Source of the DNA: a virus
Length of the DNA: 64,000 nt
Virus record (IMG/VR): IMGVR_UViG_3300042691_027833
Coordinates: 1-64,000 of that record
Reading direction: 5' to 3' (one strand)
In this document: positions 23,524 through 32,093 of the stretch, in pieces
Layout of the letters: each line of letters opens with the position of its first letter
How positions within the stretch are numbered: position 1 is the first letter of the stretch
Made by a program: the position numbers and the translations under genes
The notes under the pieces: model-generated
Databases searched by the model: none
What the model saw: the letters and a program-made list of their open reading frames with translations, nothing else
What the model was told of the DNA's origin: nothing

Positions 23524-23767
23524 TATATTAATGTGGTGTGTATATGGCGTTATGGTAGGCTCTATTGCTAAGTCTATAGTGCCCGGCGAAGAAAGATTTG
23601 GTTTTCTACAAACCATAGCTTTAGGAGTCGCTGGTTCATATACGGGTGGAGCGATTCTATACCTACTAGGACAATATTCTGCTGTTTCTCCAGCGGGTAT
23701 TTTAATGGGTATTGTTGGTTCTGTTATAGCATTGATGGTCTATAACAAAATCACAGCCAACAAGTAA
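23516..23767 (+). CDS. GlsB/YeaQ/YmgE-family (transglycosylase-associated) membrane protein
   Basis: This 83-aa protein has three short hydrophobic helices with Gly-rich turns. The pattern 'WCVYGVMVGSIAKSIVPG', 'GVAGSYTGGAI' and 'PAGILMGIVGSVIALMVY' is that of the YeaQ/YmgE/GlsB family, small inner-membrane proteins linked to stress or envelope functions. Their presence in a phage lysis-like cluster may reflect membrane modification. Confidence 0.7.
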   Translation: MFSILMWCVYGVMVGSIAKSIVPGEERFGFLQTIALGVAGSYTGGAILYLLGQYSAVSPAGILMGIVGSVIALMVYNKITANK

Positions 23768-23775
23768 TCCAACGC

Positions 23776-23804
23776 TTGACTTATTTCTGTCGGGGTGTTA
23801 GAAT
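23776..23804 (+). promoter_or_regulatory. strong sigma70-like promoter
   Basis: TTGACT (23776-23781), a 17-bp spacer and TAGAAT (23799-23804), 23 bases before the dCMP deaminase ATG. It would begin a transcription unit for nucleotide metabolism and replication genes, readable by host sigma70-type polymerase. Confidence 0.7.
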
Positions 23805-23827
23805 AGTCTATCACCCAAGAGGAAAAA

Positions 23828-24295
23828 ATGAGACCAGCGTGGACGGATTATTTCTTAGGATTAGCTAAAGTTGTGTCTCAACGTAGTCACGATGTTCATA
23901 CGCAGCATGGCTGTGTTATTACAGATAAAAAGCATCGTATATTAGGAGTAGGATACAATGGATTTCCAAGGAATATGCCGGATAATATTCTTCCTCTAGA
24001 CAGACCGGCTAAATATAAATGGATGATACACGCAGAAAGAAATGCCCTTAGTAATTGTGTGGTTAGGCCAGATAATGGAACCGCATATGTATCAGGGCAG
24101 TGCTGTAATGATTGTATCATGGCACTATGGCAAGAAGGCATTGATACTGTAGTTATGTCAGATAATCATGGAACTGTTTTATTTGATGAATCAGAACAAA
24201 AAATATTTGATACATTTACACAAAATAGTGGTATCAAAATCATCAGGATAGCACCGGATCTTTCGTGGATTAAAAATTTGTGTGGTGTATTGTAG
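23828..24295 (+). CDS. dCMP deaminase
   Basis: This 155-aa zinc-dependent deaminase has 'MIHAERN' with His68 and Glu70 (zinc ligand and proton shuttle) and 'GQCCNDC' with Cys93 and Cys96 as the other ligands. 'GVGYNGFPRNM' at 40-50 is the typical dCMP deaminase loop. It makes dUMP from dCMP for dTMP synthesis. AAGAGGAAAAA precedes the ATG and a good promoter lies upstream. Confidence 0.9.
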   Translation: MRPAWTDYFLGLAKVVSQRSHDVHTQHGCVITDKKHRILGVGYNGFPRNMPDNILPLDRPAKYKWMIHAERNALSNCVVRPDNGTAYVSGQCCNDCIMALWQEGIDTVVMSDNHGTVLFDESEQKIFDTFTQNSGIKIIRIAPDLSWIKNLCGVL

Positions 24296-24415
24296 TATAC
24301 AATGATGACGTTTTATTACTCTTATTGTCGGTGACGCCACAAAAATGATCGAATCCATCTCTAATATTAGTCACCACTCTTTCAAGATCAATTAATTAAG
24401 TTACAAGGAGAAAAT
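24296..24415 (+). promoter_or_regulatory. leader region of ribonucleotide reductase gene, with hairpin
   Basis: A 120-bp gap. GGTGAC (24330-24335) can pair with GTCACC (24370-24375), enclosing about 34 bases with 'GCCAC' near the 5' arm. This only vaguely recalls a B12-box, and a full cobalamin riboswitch is not visible. AAGGAG lies directly before the ATG. There is also GGTGTAT at 24284-24290, but the spacing to TATA differs from the other two motif copies. Confidence 0.3.
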
Positions 24416-26611
24416 ATGTCGGCTCTACAAGAATTGCAAAATTATACTTTCGTTAGTAAGTATGCTCGTTGGCTAGAAGATAAAAATCGTAGAGAGACTT
24501 GGAAAGAGGCGGTTGAAAGAGTAAAGAATATGATGCATACTATGTATGCTGACAAGGAAATCTCTGAGGAGATTGAATGGGCATATGATATGATGTACAA
24601 GAAAAAGGTATTAGGTTCTCAACGAGCCTTACAGTTTGGTGGAGATCCTATCCTAAAGAGACACGCAAAGATTTATAACTGCACAAGTTCTTATTGTGAT
24701 AGACTAAGATTTTTTCAAGAGTGTTTTTGGCTATTGCTCTGTGGTAGTGGTACTGGATTTAGTGTACAAAAGCACCATGTTTCCAAGCTCCCAACACTAG
24801 AACACAATGTAGAACAAAACGACCAAGCATCAAAATATGTAATCGAAGATAGTATCGAAGGATGGGCTAATGCTTTAGGTGTGCTATTAAGTTCATATTT
24901 TAGTAAGCCAATCGAAGAATTTAAATCTTATAAGAACACATATGTTATTTTTGATTACTCCAATATTAGAGCCAAAGGTTCTTCTCTCGCTAGTGGTGTT
25001 GGCAAGGCCCCAGGGTTTGAGCCACTGCAAAAGGGACTAGAAAAAATTAGAGCCTTATTGGATCGTTGCGTAGCCAACGGTCAGAAAAAACTAAGACCAA
25101 TCGACGCATATGATATTGTGATGCATAGTAGTGATGCTGTTTTGAGTGGTGGTGTTCGTCGCTCTGCTAGTTTAGCACTATTTAGTCCAGATGATGAAGA
25201 AATGGCCAAAGCCAAAACAGGTAACTGGTATATCGAAAATCCTCAAAGGGCCAGAAGTAATAACTCGGCGCTGCTTCTAAAGAACGAAACAACATTTGAA
25301 GAATTTAAGATTCTTATGGAAAGCGTTAAAGAGTTTGGAGAACCAGGATTTATTTGGAGTGAGTCCACAGAAATGATTTTTAATCCATGTGTGGAAATTG
25401 GTATGTGGCCAGTTGATGAAGAGAGTGGCAAGAGCGGATGGCAGGGATGTAATCTGTCAACTATAAACTGCTCTAGTGTTACTGACGAAGATGATTTTTA
25501 TGAAAGGTGCAGAGCCGCATCAATTATTGGTACTTTACAGGCTGGCTTTACTAAGCTTGCTTATCTCGGTGATATTAGCGAAAAGATTTTTGATAGAGAA
25601 GCCTTGTTGGGAGTATCACTTACAGGCACAATGGAAAAGCATGATCTTGTACTCACAGAAAAGGTCTTAACCAAGGGGGCAAAGATTGCTGTTGATACTA
25701 ATAAGCAACTAGCTAAAAAGATCAATATTAATCAAGCCGCTAGAGTTACATGCCTAAAACCAGAGGGTACTAGTAGTAGTATGCTTGGCACAAGTTCTGG
25801 CATCCATCCCCACCATGCTAAACGCTATATTCGCCATGTACAGGCCAATATTTTAGAGGCACCATACCAGCACTTCAAAAAGTTAAATCCACAAGCTTGT
25901 GAACTATCGTCGTGGTCAGCAAACAACACGGACGAAGTAATCAAATTTCCGATAGAGGTTCCAGACGGAGCAAAACTAAAGAATCAACTACCGGCGGTAG
26001 AAATGCTCGCTGTTGTCAAAGAAACACAAAAGAATTGGGTCAATTCTGGTAAGAACAGAGCATTATGCACACAGGAGTATCTAAGTCATAATGTAAGCAA
26101 TACTGTTACTGTAAAGCCAGACGAATGGGATGAAGTTACAAAGTATATCTATGATAATAGAAAATATTTTGCTGGTATAAGTCTCATTCCACAAAGCGGA
26201 GATAAAGACTATCCACAAGCACCATTTACTACCGTTTATACGAGTAGAGAGATTGTTAAAGAGTACGGCGATGCTGCTCTATGGTGTTCTGGACTTATTG
26301 AATTAGGTCTTAATGCCTTTAATAATAATCTATGGGCCGCTTGTGATTATGTATCTTTAAACCAAGCTAAAGAAAATGATAGCCAAGATAAGCTATTATT
26401 TGTAACCAAAATGAAAAATTTTGCTGGTAAGTATTTTGATGGAGACGTCAAGAGACTTACATATTGTATGAAAGATGTATATAATTGGAAGATCTATTGT
26501 GATCTATTTAACAGTTTCAAAAAGGTTGATTATACGCAACTATCGGAAACAGAGGACAATACGACTGGGATAGAGGAAATTAGTTGTGCGGGCGGTGCTT
26601 GTCTAATCTAA
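24416..26611 (+). CDS. nrdJ: adenosylcobalamin-dependent (class II) ribonucleoside-triphosphate reductase
   Basis: This 731-aa protein resembles monomeric class II reductases, and its length is close to the well-studied Lactobacillus enzyme. 'SQRALQFGG' and 'FQECFWLLLCGSGTGF' are early landmarks. 'NPCVEIG' holds Asn323, Cys325 (thiyl radical site) and Glu327. A 'CLKPEGTSS' segment follows. The C-terminal 'CAGGACLI' gives the redox pair Cys724/Cys729. It makes deoxynucleotides without oxygen and needs vitamin B12 from the host. It follows dCMP deaminase and precedes phoH. Confidence 0.88.
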   Translation: MSALQELQNYTFVSKYARWLEDKNRRETWKEAVERVKNMMHTMYADKEISEEIEWAYDMMYKKKVLGSQRALQFGGDPILKRHAKIYNCTSSYCDRLRFFQECFWLLLCGSGTGFSVQKHHVSKLPTLEHNVEQNDQASKYVIEDSIEGWANALGVLLSSYFSKPIEEFKSYKNTYVIFDYSNIRAKGSSLASGVGKAPGFEPLQKGLEKIRALLDRCVANGQKKLRPIDAYDIVMHSSDAVLSGGVRRSASLALFSPDDEEMAKAKTGNWYIENPQRARSNNSALLLKNETTFEEFKILMESVKEFGEPGFIWSESTEMIFNPCVEIGMWPVDEESGKSGWQGCNLSTINCSSVTDEDDFYERCRAASIIGTLQAGFTKLAYLGDISEKIFDREALLGVSLTGTMEKHDLVLTEKVLTKGAKIAVDTNKQLAKKININQAARVTCLKPEGTSSSMLGTSSGIHPHHAKRYIRHVQANILEAPYQHFKKLNPQACELSSWSANNTDEVIKFPIEVPDGAKLKNQLPAVEMLAVVKETQKNWVNSGKNRALCTQEYLSHNVSNTVTVKPDEWDEVTKYIYDNRKYFAGISLIPQSGDKDYPQAPFTTVYTSREIVKEYGDAALWCSGLIELGLNAFNNNLWAACDYVSLNQAKENDSQDKLLFVTKMKNFAGKYFDGDVKRLTYCMKDVYNWKIYCDLFNSFKKVDYTQLSETEDNTTGIEEISCAGGACLI

Positions 26612-26639
26612 TTTAAACTCTACTAGTAAAGGGTCCACA

Positions 26640-27377
26640 TTGAGAAAAAAACAATCAAAAAAGAAAAACAGATCCCCTATTGATATTACCAATAATCTTG
26701 AAATAGTTACACCATATAGTGGTTTTAGAAATAGGCTCAAACCTAGAACAGAAAACCAAAAAAACTATATTAGAACTATTGCTGAAAATGGTATTACATT
26801 TTGTCAGGGATTAGCTGGTAGTGGTAAAACACATATCGCTATAGGTATGGCTCTGGAATATCTTCTTGAAGAGAAAGTTAAAAAAATTATTATAACCAGA
26901 CCAGTGTTAGAGGCTGGCGAAAAAATTGGATATTTACCAGGAACAGCAGAAGAAAAATTACACCCTTATCTACTGCCTATTCTGGACGAAATTAACCACT
27001 TTATTTCCCCTGCTCTATACGCTAGTTTAAAACTTAACAATAAGATTGAAGTAGTTCCACTTGGCTTAATGAGAGGTCGCAATTTTCATGACAGTTTTAT
27101 TGTGGCAGATGAATGCCAGAATGCCTCATATGACCAACTTAAAATGTTGTTGACCAGAATTGGCAGAGAAAGTAAAATGGTTTTAACTGGTGATATAGGA
27201 CAATCAGATCTATCTAGACATTTGCGTGGAGGTTTCCTAAGCATGATACAATATCTAGATGGTATCGATAATATAGGATTTTCTGTTCTAGAATCTGTTG
27301 ATATAGTCAGAAATCCGATTATAGCAGCAATTATTTCTAGACTAGAATCTTATGAAAGACAAAACGAATCATCGTAG
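26640..27377 (+). CDS. phoH: PhoH-like P-loop ATPase
   Basis: This 245-aa protein has Walker A 'GLAGSGKTHIAIG' at about 57-69, 'ITRPVLEAGEKIGYLPG', Walker B 'FIVADECQNAS' and 'VLTGDIGQSD', the standard PhoH order. It begins at a TTG, with AAAGGG upstream; no good ATG lies before the Walker A, so the TTG start is accepted. PhoH proteins are common in phages and are RNA/DNA helicase-like, but their phage role is not settled. Confidence 0.85.
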   Translation: MRKKQSKKKNRSPIDITNNLEIVTPYSGFRNRLKPRTENQKNYIRTIAENGITFCQGLAGSGKTHIAIGMALEYLLEEKVKKIIITRPVLEAGEKIGYLPGTAEEKLHPYLLPILDEINHFISPALYASLKLNNKIEVVPLGLMRGRNFHDSFIVADECQNASYDQLKMLLTRIGRESKMVLTGDIGQSDLSRHLRGGFLSMIQYLDGIDNIGFSVLESVDIVRNPIIAAIISRLESYERQNESS

Positions 27378-27957
27378 GTGTTTATTACTAAATGCTGATT
27401 TTTCACCACTACGTATTATCTCATGGCAGAGGGCTATAGTATGGTCCTTAAAGTATGAGACAGATACGGAGTACTCTATTGAAATTTTAGCACATTACAA
27501 AGATGACTTTATTAAATGCTCGGGCGGACAACAATATCCAATTCCGGCCGTAGCAAAAACAAGTCATTATTTTGATGTCTATAAAAGAAATATTAATTTC
27601 TCTAGAAAAAATCTATTTATTAGAGATAATTTTACTTGTCAATATTGTGGAATTCAATATGCTCAAAACCAATTAACATACGATCATGTTGTACCTAAGT
27701 CTAGACATATAGGTAATAAAAAGCTATCTACTAACTGGACAAATATAGTTACAGCTTGCGTAAAATGTAATGCTAAAAAAGCCAATAAGACGCCAGAAGA
27801 AGCTAATATGGCATTATTAAAAGAGCCAGTACAGCCCAAGTATTCTACTTTGTACTTGCCTTGGCACAAGGATTTGATTAGTATAGGTATATCTCACGCT
27901 TCTTACGCGGAATGGGAACCATTTATAGGACATCTTAGAAATGAAAATCGACATTAA
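27352..27957 (+). CDS. HNH endonuclease
   Basis: This 201-aa protein has an N-terminal domain 'LLLNADFSPLRIISWQRA', commonly found before HNH cores, then 'NFTCQYCG', 'LTYDHVVPKSR' and 'TNIVTACVKCNAKKANKTPEEA'. Two Cys pairs bind zinc, and His-Asn-His act in cleavage. It overlaps the phoH end by 26 bases. Such genes can be homing endonucleases or resident phage nucleases. Confidence 0.85.
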   Translation: MKDKTNHRRCLLLNADFSPLRIISWQRAIVWSLKYETDTEYSIEILAHYKDDFIKCSGGQQYPIPAVAKTSHYFDVYKRNINFSRKNLFIRDNFTCQYCGIQYAQNQLTYDHVVPKSRHIGNKKLSTNWTNIVTACVKCNAKKANKTPEEANMALLKEPVQPKYSTLYLPWHKDLISIGISHASYAEWEPFIGHLRNENRH

Positions 27958-28348
27958 TGACTTTAACATAAAGCACAAATCTGCGGACGCTTATTATTTT
28001 ACAACATCAGATCATGCAGAATTTAAGGATGAAGAAGATAACTTTCAAACATTAAAAGAGACAGATCAGACATACGCGAAAAAGATCAAGAATAAGCTAG
28101 CTCGTAATATGTTAGATCCAGATAATTTTGCATTCTTTGTAAGAAGCTCACCAAATAAGAAATTGCATGATCCTTTTGAACTTCATTCATCTGTTAAGGA
28201 CAAGCAACTATATAGTGCAGTAAATAAGGTTTGCAAAACAACCGATTCCTTTATACAAGTTCCTGAGACAATATTTAATCAATATGTTACATTTCTGAAG
28301 ACTAATAACAGAAAACTATTTACTAAAACTCAGCGAGAGGTTGGTTGA
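27941..28348 (+). CDS. hypothetical protein, paralog of the gene at 29068
   Basis: This 135-aa protein shares a pattern with the product at 29068-29457: 'YAKKIKNK', 'FAFFVRSSPNKKLHDPF', and a C-terminal 'Y-x-T-F-L-x-T-N-x-x ... REV'. The two are clearly related but diverged. No function is recognised. It overlaps both neighbours by a few bases. Confidence 0.6.
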   Translation: MKIDINDFNIKHKSADAYYFTTSDHAEFKDEEDNFQTLKETDQTYAKKIKNKLARNMLDPDNFAFFVRSSPNKKLHDPFELHSSVKDKQLYSAVNKVCKTTDSFIQVPETIFNQYVTFLKTNNRKLFTKTQREVG

Positions 28349-28692
28349 TGCCGAGTTATACGTTTATTTGTGATGACTGCAACAATAAGTTTGAGCTATT
28401 TCTAACTTTTGCTCAATACTCAGACACTCAGGTTTGTGTATCGTGTGGCAGCAAACATACTCATCGCTCTTATGCGGATGATTTAACCAATGTGTCTGGT
28501 TCTGTAATTAAATCCGACGGAGAACTTAAACTAGGAGATCTAGCCAACAGAAATCGAGATAGGCTAAGTCAGGACGAAAAAGATTACTTGCACCACAAAC
28601 ATAACGCATATAAAGATCAAAACCTAGAAAAACAATTACCAAAGGGCATGAGTAGACTTAAAAAACAACCCAAAATACAGTGGCCAAAATGA
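28348..28692 (+). CDS. FmdB-like zinc-ribbon protein
   Basis: This 114-aa protein starts 'MPSYTFICDDCNNKFELFLTF', followed by 'CVSCGS', the FmdB-family zinc ribbon with two C-x2-C pairs. The rest is a charged helical region. FmdB-like proteins are putative regulators. The ATG overlaps the preceding TGA. Confidence 0.7.
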   Translation: MPSYTFICDDCNNKFELFLTFAQYSDTQVCVSCGSKHTHRSYADDLTNVSGSVIKSDGELKLGDLANRNRDRLSQDEKDYLHHKHNAYKDQNLEKQLPKGMSRLKKQPKIQWPK

Positions 28693-29075
28693 CAGAATCC
28701 AACGAACAACTAAACGAAGAATATATAGAACTTATTAAGAATATGAAAGACCTACATCCTGATAGTATTAAGGATGTATTGGGAATGGCTTCCGCCCAAT
28801 ATGGAGAAATTTTTGAGGATCAAGCCAAGCTAACAACAGCCCCACACGAAATATTGATTAAGGTTAATGCCAATGTGTTAGAACAAAACGAAAAGGGTGA
28901 GTATGTTGGCTCTAAAGGAATGTTCGAACAAAACTATCACATTCCCGTACCAACGGGTGTTGTATACGGAGACTATGTGGACTCATTTTTTGGCTTCATA
29001 AAAGAAGCAATTATAGATACCATCAATAAAACAGATAATAGGACCCAAGACACAAAGGACACATCCGATGCATGA
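28689..29075 (+). CDS. hypothetical protein
   Basis: Starting at ATG 28689, overlapping the preceding stop (ATGA), this 128-aa protein is acidic. A helical N-terminus is followed by a beta-rich region ('HEILIKVNANVLEQNEKG', 'HIPVPTGVVYGDYVDSFF') and a polar tail. Function unknown. It separates the two paralogous genes at 27941 and 29068, together with the FmdB-like gene. Confidence 0.6.
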   Translation: MTESNEQLNEEYIELIKNMKDLHPDSIKDVLGMASAQYGEIFEDQAKLTTAPHEILIKVNANVLEQNEKGEYVGSKGMFEQNYHIPVPTGVVYGDYVDSFFGFIKEAIIDTINKTDNRTQDTKDTSDA

Positions 29076-29457
29076 AGATTTATCTAACGCAATCTTTGCG
29101 ATAAACAGCAAATCTAAAACAGAAAAAAATATTTTCTATACTATTAAAGCACACTCAAAGACTGTCGATGACAGTGGAAACAGCCTGTCAGATCACGACT
29201 CAGAGTATGTTTATGCTAAAAAATTACATCTTCAAAATAGATGGAAATTCTTTGTAAGAATAGATGAGAATAATATGCTGTATAACCCATACAATATATA
29301 TGGTAATGTTAATTCTAAGAAGAATCTTATTAATAAATCTAATGAGCCTAAAGTGAAGTTTAAGGAAACTAGCCATAATTTATTTGAAATGTATTTGACA
29401 TTTTTGCAAACACAAAATATGTCTATCTATAATAACATAAACAGGGAGATGGTTTAA
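29068..29457 (+). CDS. hypothetical protein, paralog of the gene at 27941
   Basis: This 129-aa protein contains 'YAKKLHLQNRWKFFVRI', 'NMLYNPYNIYG' and 'YLTFLQTQN ... NINREMV', which align with the 135-aa product two genes upstream. Function unknown. Its last base is shared with the next ATG. Confidence 0.6.
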   Translation: MHEDLSNAIFAINSKSKTEKNIFYTIKAHSKTVDDSGNSLSDHDSEYVYAKKLHLQNRWKFFVRIDENNMLYNPYNIYGNVNSKKNLINKSNEPKVKFKETSHNLFEMYLTFLQTQNMSIYNNINREMV

Positions 29458-29762
29458 TGTCTAAAAAAATATCCAACACAACATCTTATGCTATACAGTG
29501 GCTTAACCACAAAAAGGTTCCAGTTGCAGACATAGCCAAAGAACTTAATATATCAGAAGAATCTGTTAGTGCTGCATTGGCAGAAACCACAGAAGAAAAG
29601 GCTAGTAGAATTAGTAAGTTGATGATTTCAGAAACAGCAGGAAAAAGAAATAAGGGTGTGGCCATAATGACAAAAGAGGCATCTTTTTTGTCTGACGAAG
29701 TAGCTAAAAAGACTACTAAAGGAAATAATAACAACACCAATATTTTTAGACCTAGAGGCTGA
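29457..29762 (+). CDS. small helix-turn-helix protein
   Basis: This 101-aa protein has residues 11-42, 'YAIQWLNHKKVPVADIAKELNISEESVSAAL', matching a helix-turn-helix. Two short modules inside the minus-strand Thr/Pro-rich protein at 50518 have the same pattern ('YAIEWLLLQG ... LIGIS' and 'MAVCYLHS ... LLGIS'). It may bind DNA or act as a small assembly module. Its basic C-terminus ends 'IFRPRG'. Confidence 0.6.
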   Translation: MSKKISNTTSYAIQWLNHKKVPVADIAKELNISEESVSAALAETTEEKASRISKLMISETAGKRNKGVAIMTKEASFLSDEVAKKTTKGNNNNTNIFRPRG

Positions 29763-29779
29763 TTAACTTAATCATATTT

Positions 29780-30202
29780 ATGTCGGACACCTATATATCA
29801 AAGTACTCCAATAATAAGGAAGTATCTGCGGCTCAATATATAACTGAAATCATCTGTGAACATCAAGCAATAAGAAATAAAAAAGATTTACACTTTAGAT
29901 TTTGGGTATCTGATGAGTGGGCTGTATATTTTAGAAATCAAATATCATCAGCACATAAACTGCTTAAAAAATATTCTTCGAAGGCTATCGTGTTGGCACT
30001 AAAAGATAAGGACGCAGCCAAAATATATTCCTTGCGAGCGCCGCACCTTCTGCCTATCATAGACAGATATCAAAAGATTGTAGATGCAGAAAACAAGACA
30101 TTATCTATACAATTAAATCGATCTGATAATGTTAAATATAAAACTACAACACCAAGTAAAAAAGGCATCATTTCAAAGCTCAAGGAATTAGATAATGAGT
30201 AG
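29780..30202 (+). CDS. hypothetical protein upstream of uvsX
   Basis: This 140-aa helical, basic protein has 'FWVSDEWAVYFRNQISSAHKLLKKYS' and a Lys-rich C-terminus. Its position just before the recombinase, with an eight-base overlap, suggests a recombination or replication link. No domain is recognised. Confidence 0.55.
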   Translation: MSDTYISKYSNNKEVSAAQYITEIICEHQAIRNKKDLHFRFWVSDEWAVYFRNQISSAHKLLKKYSSKAIVLALKDKDAAKIYSLRAPHLLPIIDRYQKIVDAENKTLSIQLNRSDNVKYKTTTPSKKGIISKLKELDNE

Positions 30203-31214
30203 TAGTATAAAAACAGAAGTCAAAAAAGATTTTGGCGATGATATAATTTTATCCGGTAATTCTATCGTTGATAGAAAAGTAGTAGTTATACCGGTTAGTC
30301 CGTCTCTAGATATGATATTGAGCGGTGGTGTGCCAGAGGGTAGTTTCGTAGTTCTAACCGGACAACCTAAATGTGGTAAAACTGTTACATCACTGGACTT
30401 TGCTGCTACGGCACAGAAGCCAGAATACCAAGGCAATCTTAAGGCACCTAGAGAAGTGTATTACCTAAATATTGAAGGTAGAATTAAAAAGCGTGACCTA
30501 GAAGGTATCAAGGGATTGGATCTAAATAGATTTCATGTAATAGGTAGTCAGCAGGGTAAAATATTACACGCAGAAGAATATCTACAAATAGCTGAAAAAA
30601 TTATTAATCAAGAACCCGGATGCGTACTCATCATAGACTCGTATTCTGCACTATGTACAGAAGCAGAAATTACAAGTGATATGGACAAGATGCAAAGAGC
30701 AGACGGGGCTAAGTTATTAGCTAAGTTTTGTCGTAAAGTTGCCAACGTTATTCCGGTCAATAAGAATATTGTTATTGGTATTACTCACTTAATGGGCAAT
30801 CCAACTGGTTATGGTGCAGAGTTTAAGGAAAAGAGTGGTCAGGCAATCGCCTATCAAACTGACATCAAGCTCCGAGCCAAAACTTTTAAACCGTGGACAA
30901 CTGGGGCAGATGGTACGCAAATAGGACAGGAAGTAGAGTGGCAAGTGGTGTGTTCTGCATTGGGACCTCCGGGCGCTACAACTACCAGTTATATTAGATA
31001 TGGCCAAGGTATAGATAAATATACAGAAATTATCAATATAGCATCAGATATAGGTATTATTAATAAGGGTGGTGCTTGGTACACGCTAACATCCGAAAAA
31101 GATAGTCCTAAATTCCAGGGAGTAGAAAAGGTAAGAGCGTATCTATTAGAGAATTCTGCTGCGTATGATAATCTGGTCAAATCTGTTAAAGATACTATGG
31201 GCATTAAAACATGA
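30195..31214 (+). CDS. uvsX: UvsX/RecA-like recombinase
   Basis: This 339-aa protein has Walker A 'GQPKCGKT' at 56-63, a Walker B 'CVLIIDSYSA' near residue 150, and 'IGITHLMGNPTGYG', the RecA L2-like region, followed by a C-terminal domain. It would form filaments on single-stranded DNA and drive strand exchange in replication and repair. It is followed by a nuclease-like gene and the helicase/primase pair. Confidence 0.85.
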   Translation: MSSSIKTEVKKDFGDDIILSGNSIVDRKVVVIPVSPSLDMILSGGVPEGSFVVLTGQPKCGKTVTSLDFAATAQKPEYQGNLKAPREVYYLNIEGRIKKRDLEGIKGLDLNRFHVIGSQQGKILHAEEYLQIAEKIINQEPGCVLIIDSYSALCTEAEITSDMDKMQRADGAKLLAKFCRKVANVIPVNKNIVIGITHLMGNPTGYGAEFKEKSGQAIAYQTDIKLRAKTFKPWTTGADGTQIGQEVEWQVVCSALGPPGATTTSYIRYGQGIDKYTEIINIASDIGIINKGGAWYTLTSEKDSPKFQGVEKVRAYLLENSAAYDNLVKSVKDTMGIKT

Positions 31215-31615
31215 TTATTAAAGACCTAGACAATAATAAAGTTTCTTGGTCTATTACTGGTTGTATATCTAATAGCAGATTGCAAAACAAGTCAGATTTA
31301 CATCTACTGGCCAGATCCTTGATACATGAAATATATCCAACCCTACAGGTATTAGAAGAAGTTCCAATTCCGGTTAGACGCAGCGAGACTTTATACCTAG
31401 ATTTTTATTTACCACTTATTAAAAAATGTATTGAGGTTCATGGTGAACAGCATTATAAGTTTGTACAATTTTATCATCAGAATGTAATGGGTTTCGTTAA
31501 GAGTAAAAAAAGAGACGAAGATAAGCAAAATTGGTGTGTCAATAATGGAATATCTTATATAGCACTACCTTTTGATACAACAACCGAGTGGAAGGAACTT
31601 ATTAGCAATGCATAA
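31211..31615 (+). CDS. PD-(D/E)XK / DUF559-like endonuclease
   Basis: This 134-aa protein has 'LYLDFYLPLIKKCIEVHGEQHY' (split here as an Asp, then Glu-x-His-Gly-Glu-x-His), resembling Vsr/DUF559-type nucleases, and 'RDEDKQNWCVNNGISYIALPF' at the C-terminus. The product at 48273 shares this core. It lies within the recombination operon, overlapping uvsX by four bases, and could act as a nickase or endonuclease. Confidence 0.6.
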   Translation: MIIKDLDNNKVSWSITGCISNSRLQNKSDLHLLARSLIHEIYPTLQVLEEVPIPVRRSETLYLDFYLPLIKKCIEVHGEQHYKFVQFYHQNVMGFVKSKKRDEDKQNWCVNNGISYIALPFDTTTEWKELISNA

Positions 31616-32093
31616 AACAGCCAAAGAAGAACTAGAAAAATGGGATTCAATCCTAGATGAATATGAACAGTCTATTGGACTTCCCAAATATAATGGGTCG
31701 CTATCCTCTGATGAATTGAATGGTTATCTTAATATGGATAGATCGCAGATAGAAAAACTATCACCAGAAGACTGTATTCAAATTTCTCTGAGATTAGCCC
31801 AATTCTCTTTGCATGTACAAAGAACATCCAACAGAGAAACTGCTAGGCACAACTGGGCAGAAGAAACTATCAAAGAAGTAATAGCTGATGAAATCAATAA
31901 CTATAAAGGATATGGCTATATAGAAAAATCCATGCAGGCTATTAAGCATAATGAAAGAGCAAGTAATCTCAACTCTATAAAGAAATATGCAAAGCAGCGT
32001 ATGGATAGATTATCATATATAGCTAATGGAATCAAAAATCTATCCGATATATTAGTGTCTGTTCATAAAACAAAGGTGAAACATGGATCCTAA
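31608..32093 (+). CDS. hypothetical helical protein in replication operon
   Basis: Starting at ATG 31608, which overlaps the preceding gene, this 161-aa protein is almost all helix with charged faces, so coiled-coil interactions are likely. No domain is recognised. It is a candidate helicase- or recombinase-associated factor by position. Confidence 0.55.
   Translation: MHKTAKEELEKWDSILDEYEQSIGLPKYNGSLSSDELNGYLNMDRSQIEKLSPEDCIQISLRLAQFSLHVQRTSNRETARHNWAEETIKEVIADEINNYKGYGYIEKSMQAIKHNERASNLNSIKKYAKQRMDRLSYIANGIKNLSDILVSVHKTKVKHGS

Noticed and set aside
12231-23790. Shared 10-mer TTATTTCTGT at 12231-12240 and 23781-23790
   Set aside because: The distance to the -10 element differs between the two places, so a common promoter function is not supported.
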